Part shown: one piece after another, positions 16,506 to 24,220 of the stretch
Position numbering within the stretch: position 1 is the first letter of the stretch
Layout: every line of letters begins with the position of its first letter
NCBI GenBank assembly: GCA_036407095.1
Contig: DASWZV010000153.1
Coordinates: forward strand, 1-64,000
Direction: 5' to 3'
Length of the DNA stretch: 64,000 nt
Origin: Gp6-AA40 sp036407095
GTDB taxonomy: Bacteria > Acidobacteriota > Vicinamibacteria > Vicinamibacterales > UBA2999
Notes under the pieces: model-generated
Databases searched by the model: none
What the model saw: only the letters and a program-made list of their open reading frames with translations
Told to the model about the DNA's origin: nothing
Translations under genes and position numbers: made by a program

Positions 16506-18014
16506 ATGGCCGCTACCGCCAGCACGCTCACGACAAGTCCGGTCACCACAGCGCTCTTCATCGGGGGCAAGGAACGACAAACGGTCGCAAAGATGGCGAT
16601 TGCCGATCCAGCCAAGCCAGGTGTCGTGGTTGGTCATGCCGCCTCAGCCACGCCGCAGGATGTCCTCGACGCCGTTGCCGCCGCGAAGAAAGCGTATCCC
16701 GCGTGGGCCGCGCTCACGCCGCAGCAGCGCGCCGAGAAGATGCTGGCCGCTCTGAAGGGCATCGACGGGGCGAACCGCGACGCTGACGCCGCGATTCTGT
16801 CGCAGGAGAACGGGAAAATCCGCTTCGAAGCCTGGGTCGATTCACTGGTGCTGGAGATCCGGTGGAAGCTGGCGCTGAGCCACGCCGACGAAGTCGACAC
16901 GGCGAAAGTGCTGCCGCCCATTCCCGGGGCGATTCCAGTCCAGACCACGATCTCGTACCAGCCGCTGGGCGTCGTCTCCGTCATCGTGCCGTTCAACTGG
17001 CCGATTGCCATCCTCGGGGCCTCGCTGCCTCATGCCCTGCTCGCGGGCAACACCGTGATCGTGAAGCCGCCGCTGACGGCGCCGCTCGCCACGACCCGCG
17101 TGGTGCAGCGCATCGCCGAGCAGCTGCCGCCCGGCGTCCTCAACGTCGTCACCGGTCCCGACGCCAACATGTCCGCGTTGATCCGCAACCCCGACATCGC
17201 GAAGGTCTGCTTCACCGGCTCTGTTGGCGGCGGCAAGAAGATCATGGAATTGGCCTCGGCGAGCCTCACGCGCGTCACGCTGGAGCTGGGTGGCAACGAC
17301 GCGGCCGTGATCCTGAAGGACGCGCTGCTCGACGACACGCACCTCGATCGTCTCTTCGCGGCCATCTACGACACCACCGGCCAGATCTGCATGAACGCCA
17401 AGCGCGTCTACGTGCACGCGTCGCGGATCGATGAAGTGGTGAAGGGTCTGTCGGCGCGGCTGGGGAAGGTCAAGCTCGGTTACGGCCTCGACGCGGACAC
17501 GACCATGGGCCCACTGCATTCGCCGGCACAGAAGACATTCGTGGAGGAGCTCGTTCAAGAAGCGAAGAACGCGGGCGCCAACGTGCTGGAGTTCGGTGAA
17601 CTGCCGTCGGGCGAGATGGCGGGCGGCAACTTCGTTCGGCCGGCGATCGTGGTCGGCCCCGACCCGAAGTTGCGCATTGTGACCGAAGAGCAGTTCGGTC
17701 CGGTGATCCCGATCATTCCGTTCGAGACGGAAGAAGAGGCGATTGCGGCGGCCAATGACTCCTGGGCCGGTCTCGCCGGCTCGGTATGGACCGCGGATCC
17801 CAAGACGGCCAACCGCGTTGGCGGGCAGATGGTCTGCGGCTACGTCTGGGTCAACGACCATGGCGCCACCCGGCTCGACCTTCGTGCGCCGTTCGGCGGC
17901 ATGAAGGCGTCGGGCTTCGGCCGTGAGCAGGGCATCGAAGGCATCCGCGCGTTTCAGGACACACGCTCGATCGCTCATCTCGATGCGGCCACGCTGGCCA
18001 CCATGCACCACTGA
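16506..18014 (+). CDS. Aldehyde dehydrogenase family protein
   Basis: 502 aa, normal length. The catalytic set is present: FNWPIAILG (NAD loop), Glu260 in TLELGGND, nucleophile Cys295 in TGQICMNAKR, and EEQFGPVIPI. It oxidises aldehydes to acids with NAD(P)+ in the cytoplasm; the substrate class cannot be read. It is upstream of the small protein and the AhpD-like Sec gene on the same strand (49 bp gap), so the three may form one redox-stress unit. That link is inference from spacing. Confidence 0.94.
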   Translation: MAATASTLTTSPVTTALFIGGKERQTVAKMAIADPAKPGVVVGHAASATPQDVLDAVAAAKKAYPAWAALTPQQRAEKMLAALKGIDGANRDADAAILSQENGKIRFEAWVDSLVLEIRWKLALSHADEVDTAKVLPPIPGAIPVQTTISYQPLGVVSVIVPFNWPIAILGASLPHALLAGNTVIVKPPLTAPLATTRVVQRIAEQLPPGVLNVVTGPDANMSALIRNPDIAKVCFTGSVGGGKKIMELASASLTRVTLELGGNDAAVILKDALLDDTHLDRLFAAIYDTTGQICMNAKRVYVHASRIDEVVKGLSARLGKVKLGYGLDADTTMGPLHSPAQKTFVEELVQEAKNAGANVLEFGELPSGEMAGGNFVRPAIVVGPDPKLRIVTEEQFGPVIPIIPFETEEEAIAAANDSWAGLAGSVWTADPKTANRVGGQMVCGYVWVNDHGATRLDLRAPFGGMKASGFGREQGIEGIRAFQDTRSIAHLDAATLATMHH

Positions 18015-18063
18015 CACAGTCGGGCGGGGCCTTCGGGCCCCGCTCGGCTAGACTCGAAAAAAC

Positions 18064-18357
18064 ATGGAAGACCGCTTCGCCTCCTTACGAAACGCAACCG
18101 AGGCAGCCGTGTTTGAGGGCGCTGGCGAGACTTCATCCCAACTCCGGCGCGCAATGGCCAAAGGCGACGTGCCGCCGAATCTCGCGCCGCTCGCGCAGAA
18201 GATCCGGTGGCGCGCCCACAGCATCACTGACACCGATGTCGACGTGCTGCGCGCTCAATACTCGGATGATCAACTGTTCGAGCTCATCGTCGCCGCGACG
18301 TTCGGCGCGGCATCCGAGCGGCTCGCCGCCGCCCTTCGCGCGCTGGAGGAAGCGTGA
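18064..18357 (+). CDS. Small helical protein upstream of the AhpD-like gene
   Basis: 97 aa, acidic and probably all-helical. The C-terminal half (DDQLFELIVAATFGAASERLAAALRALEE) resembles the last helices of carboxymuconolactone decarboxylase/AhpD proteins, but there is no CxxC, so it is not a peroxidase by itself. It ends 28 bp before the TTG start of the AhpD-like gene. It may be a partner subunit of that enzyme (inference). Confidence 0.78.
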   Translation: MEDRFASLRNATEAAVFEGAGETSSQLRRAMAKGDVPPNLAPLAQKIRWRAHSITDTDVDVLRAQYSDDQLFELIVAATFGAASERLAAALRALEEA

Positions 18358-18385
18358 GGCTCAAGAATGTCGAGCGGGGGATCGG

Positions 18386-18943
18386 TTGTCTTCGAAGCTG
18401 CTTTACGCTTTGATCCGACTCGTCACGGGATTTCGAGCGCCCGACGTCGTGCGAACGCTCAGATATCGTCAGGATTTCTTTGGTCGCCATCATACCGCGC
18501 ACACGCAGGCGGTGATGCGCGGCCGGTCGGAGTGGTCGGTCGGCGAACGTGAACTGTTTGCGGCCTTTGTCTCACGCGTGAACGACTGCGCCTTTTGAAC
18601 GAACGCCCACGCCGCGGTCGCGGCGTCCGCCCTTCACGACGATCACCTCACGCAGCAAGTCCTCGAGGACTATGTCAGCGCGCCGATCGATGAACGATTG
18701 CGTGCGGTGCTGGGTCTTCTCGAAAAGATGACACTCTCTCATCAGAGCCTCGGCGCCAACGATGTGCGGGCCGTACTCGCGAAAGGCGTTTCGAAATCGG
18801 CGATCGCCGAGGCAATGGAGGTGGCGTTTCTGTTCAACGTATACGATCGTCTCGCTGACGCGATGGGATGGCATGTTCCCGACAAGAAGAGCGGGTACTA
18901 CAACGCCGCCGCAAAACGACTGTTGAAGAACGGGTACGCCTGA
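18386..18943 (+). CDS. AhpD-like peroxidase, predicted selenoprotein (in-frame TGA as Sec71)
   Basis: One frame runs from the TTG at 18386 (GGGGGA 5 bp upstream) to the TGA at 18941-18943. The only interruption is TGA at 18596-18598, giving 185 residues if it is read as selenocysteine. Around it the protein reads NDCAFUTNAHA. Glu56, Cys68, U71 and His75 reproduce the E-x11-C-x2-C-x3-H active site of AhpD (Glu118, Cys130, Cys133, His137 in M. tuberculosis), with U in place of the second Cys. Residues after the TGA continue as a normal CMD/AhpD helical domain (AEAMEVAFLFNVYDRLADAMGW). A hairpin follows the TGA at SECIS distance. AhpD enzymes reduce peroxides or recycle peroxiredoxins. The alternative is a nonsense-mutated pseudogene. 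An ordinary gene caller would split this into two fragments. Confidence 0.82.
18599..18632 (+). promoter_or_regulatory. Candidate bacterial SECIS hairpin
   Basis: Directly after the TGA, ACGCCGC (18609-18615) and GCGGCGT (18620-18626) form a perfect 7-bp stem closed by a GGTC loop (18616-18619). There are 17 nt between the TGA and the loop. The E. coli fdhF SECIS also has a GGUC-containing apical loop about 18 nt after its UGA. I cannot see an equivalent of its bulged U. The stem also encodes protein (HAAVAAS), so the GC-rich pairing could partly be coincidental. Confidence 0.62.
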
Positions 18944-19014
18944 ACGAACGTTGGACTCTTATCGGCGCGCAACGACGTTTCCAGCCATACGATTCGACAT
19001 CCGGCGGCGAAAGA

Positions 19015-20211
19015 TCAGAGCCAGCCGATCGGCGGAGGGTCGCCGACGATGCCCGCACCGACCATCTCCAGGAAGCTGTCGCTGAGCAGCAGATGCTGGC
19101 TCATCGTGATTGCATCACGGAGCAGGCGATCGAGCGGCGTCTTGGTGGAAAACACCGCCGTCGGGCCGACCAGGTCGTACATCATCTGAGCCACGTCCCG
19201 CGCCATGCGGAAGGCATGCGACAGCGACAACGCCATCGCTCGCCGTGTGTCGGGCGATATGCGGCCGTCAGTCTGCGCTTCGTGCCAGATGCGATCGATC
19301 GTGTCGTAGGTGAACGCCCGCGAGGCGCGCCACGCCATCTCGGCTTTGGCGAGTGTCACGCGTGCATGCGGCCTTTGCCGCAGCGGCATCGGCGGCGGTG
19401 GAAAGATGTGCATCTTCTTGTCGGCGATCGCGATTGCCGCATCGATCGCACGGCGGGCCACTCCAAGCGCGAGGCCGTGCCAGCTGGCCAGGAACATCCC
19501 GAAATAGCAATACAGCGGTTCGCGGCGGCGCGGAGGATCATCCTGCGAGAGCGTGTGTGCCTCCGGCACGAACAGATCCTTCACTCGGTAATCGTTGCTG
19601 CCGCTGCCAGCGAGTCCAGTGCTGTGCCACGTGTCCAGGACTTCGAACTGCGAGGCCGGCGCGAAGGCAATGCGTGCCTGAGGAGCGCCTCCACGCATCA
19701 CCGGCTTGCCGTTCTCAGTGACGAGAAAGCCCCCCACGATGACATCCGCGTGGGTCGAGCCGCTGCCGAACGTCCAATGCCCCGAGACGCGGTACCCGCC
19801 ATCGACACGCTCGCCGAGTCCGTTGGGAGGAACCTGTCCGGCGGTGACGGAATCGAGATCGCGATACAGCGTGCGTGCGGCGCCCTCGTCGAGTTGTGCG
19901 GCGAAGTAGCCGCTGTCCGATCCAATCTTCACGCACCACCCGACCGACGCGTCCGCACCGCCGAGCACCTCGTAGACCTCGCATTGCTGTCGAGGTGTCA
20001 TTTCCGGGCCGCCCCACGCATCCGGCATCGACATCCGAAACACCCCTGCCGCCTTCAACTTGGTGACGAGATCGGTCGGGAGCCGGCGGAGCGATGCGAT
20101 CTCGTCGCCGCGGGTCAGGATCTCCGGTTGGAGCGCTCGCACCGCAGAGATGATGTCGGCTGCGGAGAGTGTCGTGCTGACGTCAGACGCGCCCCGGTCG
20201 GTCAATGTCAT
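19015..20211 (-). CDS. Acyl-CoA-dehydrogenase-fold flavin monooxygenase-like protein
   Basis: 398 aa. Acyl-CoA dehydrogenase fold: an N-terminal helical domain (LPTDLVTKLKAAGVFRMSMP, then WGGPE), a beta domain with GGYRVSGHWTFGSGSTHADV, and a C-terminal helical bundle. The sequence GxWxFxSGxxxA and the lack of the usual catalytic Glu context resemble two-component flavin-dependent hydroxylases (HsaA / 4-hydroxyphenylacetate hydroxylase type) more than true acyl-CoA dehydrogenases. It would need a separate flavin reductase, which I do not see here. It is divergent from an intradiol dioxygenase, which hints at aromatic degradation (inference). Confidence 0.82.
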   Translation of the reverse strand: MTLTDRGASDVSTTLSAADIISAVRALQPEILTRGDEIASLRRLPTDLVTKLKAAGVFRMSMPDAWGGPEMTPRQQCEVYEVLGGADASVGWCVKIGSDSGYFAAQLDEGAARTLYRDLDSVTAGQVPPNGLGERVDGGYRVSGHWTFGSGSTHADVIVGGFLVTENGKPVMRGGAPQARIAFAPASQFEVLDTWHSTGLAGSGSNDYRVKDLFVPEAHTLSQDDPPRRREPLYCYFGMFLASWHGLALGVARRAIDAAIAIADKKMHIFPPPPMPLRQRPHARVTLAKAEMAWRASRAFTYDTIDRIWHEAQTDGRISPDTRRAMALSLSHAFRMARDVAQMMYDLVGPTAVFSTKTPLDRLLRDAITMSQHLLLSDSFLEMVGAGIVGDPPPIGWL

Positions 20212-20276
20212 GTCCCAAGCCCCGTGTACGTGGAAGGCCTGCGCATTGTACCGGAGGGTCGGCGTATCATGCGTCG

Positions 20277-20996
20277 ATGAACGCTCGCGATCGACAGCCA
20301 GGTGGTCCGTGGTGGCAACCGAGCGGCATCGACGTTGGCAGACGCCGCGCGCTCGTTGGACTCTCCGGCGTCGTTATCGCAGCAATGAGCGCCACGCCCA
20401 CCTGGGCCCAAGTGGCAGGCCGTTGTGTGCTCACGCCTGAAGCGGGCGAAGGTCCTTTCTATCTCGATCCCAAACTCGTGCGCTCGGACATTACGGCGGG
20501 GCAGCCGGGTGCGCCTCTGCAGCTCGCGCTGCAGGTGGTGCGGGCCGGCGATTGCGCCATGCTCGCCAACGCACGCGTCGATGTCTGGCACGCCGATGCC
20601 GTAGGGCTCTACTCGGGCTACGAGAAGCAGTCAGGTGTTGGCGGCATTTCCACCAGGGCGGCGGTGGGCCAGCAGTACTTGCGCGGCACGCAAGTGACCG
20701 ATGCCGCAGGCACCGTGCAGTTCCGCACGATCTTTCCCAGCTGGTACGGCGGGCGCACACCGCACGTGCACTTCAAGGTGTTCCTCGGCGGCAACGAGGT
20801 GGTCGCGAGCCAGATCTTCTTCTCCGACGAGATCACCAAAGAGGTGTTCAGCACCTGGCAACCGTACCGGCAGCACGCCTCGAAGCGGACGACGTTCAAC
20901 GACAACGATCCGATCAAGCAAGGCGTGTTTTCAGACGTGACGCGCCAGCGCGGCGCCTACGCGGCCAAGGCGGTGCTGGTTGTCGCGTCCCGATAG
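20277..20996 (+). CDS. Exported intradiol ring-cleavage dioxygenase
   Basis: 239 aa from the ATG at 20277. The N-terminus carries GRRRALVGLSG followed by a hydrophobic stretch ending TWA, a Tat-like signal, so a folded cofactor-bound enzyme is probably exported. The Fe(III) ligands are visible as Tyr112 (DAVGLYSGY), Tyr157 (PSWYGGR), His163 and His165 (PHVHFKV), the Tyr2-His2 set of protocatechuate 3,4-dioxygenase and catechol 1,2-dioxygenase. VDVWHADA and the PEAGEGPFYLDP opening fit the beta-type subunit fold. The aromatic substrate is unknown. Confidence 0.92.
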   Translation: MNARDRQPGGPWWQPSGIDVGRRRALVGLSGVVIAAMSATPTWAQVAGRCVLTPEAGEGPFYLDPKLVRSDITAGQPGAPLQLALQVVRAGDCAMLANARVDVWHADAVGLYSGYEKQSGVGGISTRAAVGQQYLRGTQVTDAAGTVQFRTIFPSWYGGRTPHVHFKVFLGGNEVVASQIFFSDEITKEVFSTWQPYRQHASKRTTFNDNDPIKQGVFSDVTRQRGAYAAKAVLVVASR

Positions 20997-21005
20997 TCGA
21001 CCTTG

Positions 21006-21686
21006 TCAGTCACGCTGCCCAGCCCGCAGGAGTTTCGCCAAGTCCCAGTTCGTGAAATCGCCGATACGGTCAATGGTCACGTCCGCTGCCGGGTACTTCT
21101 CCAGCACAACCGGGTCCACAGCGTAGTGACCCTGGCGGGGAAACACCGTCGTCAAACGCTCGCGCCAGACACGCTTCATCGCGGTGAGGATGCGGAGCTT
21201 GTCGTCCACCATGATGTAGCGCTTCGCGGGATAACGTTGCTCGACGTCGTCGAGCATCCGTTCCTTGTGGATGTAGATCAACACCCGATCCCCGACCGCC
21301 TCAGACACACCTGACCGTTGCGCCTTTCGCGGCTGGAACACGACGTCGCCATCCGAGAGCAGCACCGTCGGTCCCCACGCGCTGGCGTGCTCGACGGCAT
21401 CGAGCGCCCCGGGATACAGCCGGTTCGCAAACGGATAGTCCACGAGAAACGCCGACATCGCGAGCACGCTCGGATCGAACGCCGTCTCGCTGCGGAACCG
21501 CTGCAGCGCGCCGAGGTAGTCCGCGTAGCCCAGCTCTCCCCGCAGCGCTTCGAAAATCTCCCAGTACCGGGCGGCCATGGCCGGCCCGACATGGGCGTCG
21601 AGATGGCGGTGGAGATCGGCCGCGATGCGGTCGTTATGGATCAGCGTGTTGTCCAGATCGAAGAGCGTGACGACGTCGTGGGCCAC
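21006..21686 (-). CDS. HAD-superfamily hydrolase
   Basis: About 226 aa from the GTG at 21686; a TTG at 21722 would add 12 residues and no strong ribosome site decides. HAD motif I is FDLDNTLI (nucleophile Asp plus acid Asp), motif II is VLLSDGD, and the Lys and DD motifs are HKERMLDDVE and YIMVDDK. A C1-type helical cap lies between motifs I and II. It is likely a phosphatase acting on a small phosphorylated metabolite. The gene converges with the dioxygenase, leaving 9 bp between the stops. Confidence 0.86.
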   Translation of the reverse strand: MAHDVVTLFDLDNTLIHNDRIAADLHRHLDAHVGPAMAARYWEIFEALRGELGYADYLGALQRFRSETAFDPSVLAMSAFLVDYPFANRLYPGALDAVEHASAWGPTVLLSDGDVVFQPRKAQRSGVSEAVGDRVLIYIHKERMLDDVEQRYPAKRYIMVDDKLRILTAMKRVWRERLTTVFPRQGHYAVDPVVLEKYPAADVTIDRIGDFTNWDLAKLLRAGQRD

Positions 21687-21868
21687 GAGGTGCGAGCTTA
21701 CCTCGCCGCATGCTCCCGACAAAACGGCTTCCGTGCCGATTCTTGTCGTCCAGCCGTTTCACTGACGCGTCCACGCGATCGACGACTCTGACACGCGCGC
21801 CTTGGTGATCCGATGAGTATCATTCGTAAGCTGGACACGATGGCGACGCGTGAGCTTTCCGGGTGGAT

Positions 21869-22855
21869 ATGACGGTCCTGATCACAGGTAGTGCTGGTCA
21901 CCTGGGCGAGGCGCTGATGCGCACGCTCCGCGCGAGCGGGCACGACACCATTGGCGTCGACATCACGGCGTCGCCGTTCACGACCGCCGTCGGCTCGATT
22001 GCCGATCGTGAGTTCGTGCGTCGCTGCATGTCCGGAGTCGACGCGGTCATTCACGCAGCGACATTGCACAAACCTCATGTCGCCACGCACACCAAGCAGT
22101 CGTTCGTTGACACCAACGTCACCGGCACGTTGAATCTGCTCGAGGAGGCAGCGGCCGCTCGCGTCGGATCGTTCATCTTCACCAGCAGCACGAGCGTGTT
22201 CGGCCACGCGCTGACACCGCCGCCAGGTGGGCCAGCCGCGTGGATTACCGAAGACGTCGTGCCCGTGCCGAAGAACATCTACGGCGTGACGAAGCTCGCC
22301 GCCGAGCATCTGTGCGAGCTGTTCCATCGCACCCGGGCGCTGCCGATCGTCGTCCTTCGCACCGCGCGTTTCTTTCCAGAGCCCGACGATCGCAAGGCCA
22401 CGCGCGAGGCGTACGAGGACGGAAATGTGAAAGCGAACGAGTTCCTCTACCGTCGCGCCGACCTCGAGGACGTCGTCGCGGCGCATCTGCTCGCGCTGGA
22501 CAAGGCCTCCCGTCTGGGCTTCGGACGATTCATCGTCAGCGCGACCACGCCGTTTACGCGTGAGGACCTGCAGGACCTGCACACCGATGCGCCAGTGGTC
22601 GTGAGGCGCCGCGTTCCGGCGTATGTCGACGTGTATGCACAGCGTCGCTGGTCGATGTTCCCGCGCATCGATCGCGTGTATGTCAACGATCGGGCGCGCG
22701 CGGTACTGAACTGGAACCCACGCTACGACTTCGCGCGGATCATCGAGCTCCTGCGCGCGGGCGGTGATCCGCGCAGCCTGCTGGCGAGAGAAGTGGGGAC
22801 GAAGCTGTATCACGCAGAGGCGTTCGCCGACGGACCTTACCCCGTCGATGTGTAG
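21869..22855 (+). CDS. NAD-dependent epimerase/dehydratase
   Basis: 328 aa from the ATG at 21869; an in-frame GTG is at 21863. Extended-SDR features: ITGSAGHLGEALM (TGxxGxxG), the SSTSVFG strand and the active site YGVTKLAAE (YxxxK). The C-terminal part (RVYVNDRARAVLNWNPRYDF) fits nucleotide-sugar epimerases/reductases. Its role in sugar-nucleotide or lipid modification is unassigned. It follows the HAD gene divergently; the starts are about 180 bp apart. Confidence 0.9.
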   Translation: MTVLITGSAGHLGEALMRTLRASGHDTIGVDITASPFTTAVGSIADREFVRRCMSGVDAVIHAATLHKPHVATHTKQSFVDTNVTGTLNLLEEAAAARVGSFIFTSSTSVFGHALTPPPGGPAAWITEDVVPVPKNIYGVTKLAAEHLCELFHRTRALPIVVLRTARFFPEPDDRKATREAYEDGNVKANEFLYRRADLEDVVAAHLLALDKASRLGFGRFIVSATTPFTREDLQDLHTDAPVVVRRRVPAYVDVYAQRRWSMFPRIDRVYVNDRARAVLNWNPRYDFARIIELLRAGGDPRSLLAREVGTKLYHAEAFADGPYPVDV

Positions 22856-22975
22856 CGAGAGCACATCCCCGAGGCATGCTGCCTCGCCGCCGATCTGCGC
22901 AGAATGGCCGCGCCCCAACTAGCGCGCGCCGTCGGCGGCGATTCAGCCCCATTGACAGCAGTCGATGGACCGGCC

Positions 22976-23686
22976 TCAATCGTCTATGAGCAAGTCGCCA
23001 ATCTCTTGTTCGTAGCGTCGCAACGCCGACAGGATTGTTGGCGAATCGGAGCAGATCTCTCTCGCCTCATCGAGGTATTGCCGCATCTCCTCAGGGTAGT
23101 CCTGCCCCGTCGCTTCGGATGGCCGCCACGACAGTCCACGCCCAGTCAACAACGAATCGATTGCAGCAAGTTCGCCGATATGGGTAGACACCGCTCCCAG
23201 GGACTCGGCGTAGATCTCCAATGCGACCGGGTACGCTTTGAAGAGTCGCCTGAACAAAGTCGGCGCTGGATCAACGGGCGTGGGTGCCGCTTCTGCGATT
23301 GTGTCCCAAACGGCCCTGGCAATCAGGGCGAACACGACCGACTCCTCGTTCAGGACGGCAATGCCTTTCCCATCATTCATATTCCGCTCAAAACCTTGGA
23401 GAAGGTCCTCAATAGTCTGAATCGGGAAACATCCGTGTCCTCGCAGGTATTCCTCCTCGACGGTGAAGGCGCCGGACCGTAAGCTTTCCTGAAAGAACCG
23501 CAGTACCGACTGAGTGTTGGCGTCTTCATCAATCCCGTCGATCGAGCCAAGGCGGTTGTAGTTCCCCTTAACCGCGAGCGTCATAGGAACGTATTGGTCA
23601 GACGATTGATGGAGTAGGACTAGAGCAGCGCCGGCTCCTTTCAGACTTACTCCAGTAACCATGCACCTGCAGTCGTAGAATCCCAT
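22976..23686 (-). CDS. Uncharacterised cytoplasmic protein (MGFYDCRCMVTG type)
   Basis: 236 aa from the ATG at 23686. It opens GFYDCRCMVTGVSLKGAGA and continues VLLHQSSDQYVPMTLAVKGNYNRLGSIDG, then is acidic and helical. There is no signal peptide or membrane segment. I recall proteins with this opening as uncharacterised and cannot give a function. It starts a run of unrecognised genes to 27.4 kb. Longer in-frame starts upstream read as low-complexity Arg-rich text and were rejected. Confidence 0.75.
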   Translation of the reverse strand: MGFYDCRCMVTGVSLKGAGAALVLLHQSSDQYVPMTLAVKGNYNRLGSIDGIDEDANTQSVLRFFQESLRSGAFTVEEEYLRGHGCFPIQTIEDLLQGFERNMNDGKGIAVLNEESVVFALIARAVWDTIAEAAPTPVDPAPTLFRRLFKAYPVALEIYAESLGAVSTHIGELAAIDSLLTGRGLSWRPSEATGQDYPEEMRQYLDEAREICSDSPTILSALRRYEQEIGDLLIDD

Positions 23687-24220
23687 CGTTCTTTGTCTCC
23701 GTCTGTCTCCGCCGAGCGGCCTGCGATGCGGACCGCGCTGTGCGCGCGCCTGTCCCATCACCGATCTTCCAAAAAACGCGCCTGATGCTTCCCATCGTCT
23801 CAGCCACTGACGCCGACGTCGTCGCTGAAATTGTGAGCGTGGCACGCCCAGACAGCGCCGGTGTTGCAAGGCAGCCACATGCGCATCTGTGATCGGCCAC
23901 ACCGATTTGTCGGCGGCCGTGGCCGCTCCTCCAGACATCTTTGCTGCAGTGCCATCGCGCGCTGGAACGCGAGTTGCTCACCCGCGCGACATGAGAAAAG
24001 CCATCGGGCCATCGACGAGGGCCGCGGTGAACCTGGCCGCCTTCGACTTCGCTCAGGCCCAGAAAGTCGGACATCCCAATCCTTGAAAATCTTGCGTCTC
24101 GCAACGTGCCTCGCACGATGGCGACAAGTTTCCCCGACAACTAATCGCTGCCACGCGGAACCCGCAGGGGCCGCCCGGACCACTCCGTCCGGCAGACGAA
24201 TCACGCCCCGCAGGGAGAGA
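23687..24220. other. Intergenic stretch without a supported gene
   Basis: 534 bp between divergent genes. Several open frames cross it, but their translations are Arg/Ser-rich and lack domain character. CTTCGACTTCGCTCAGGCCC (24041-24060) resembles a CTTCGACTTCGCTCAGG word that I have seen as intergenic repeat sequence in other genomes. Promoters for both flanking genes must lie here. Confidence 0.45.

Noticed and set aside
18386..18943. Frameshift or split gene at the AhpD-like locus
   Set aside because: The parts before and after the TGA at 18596 are in the same frame, so no frameshift is needed. A nonsense mutation remains possible and is kept as the alternative.
23687..24220. Genes in the 534-bp gap
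   Set aside because: Translations are Arg/Ser-rich without domains, and no frame has a convincing start.
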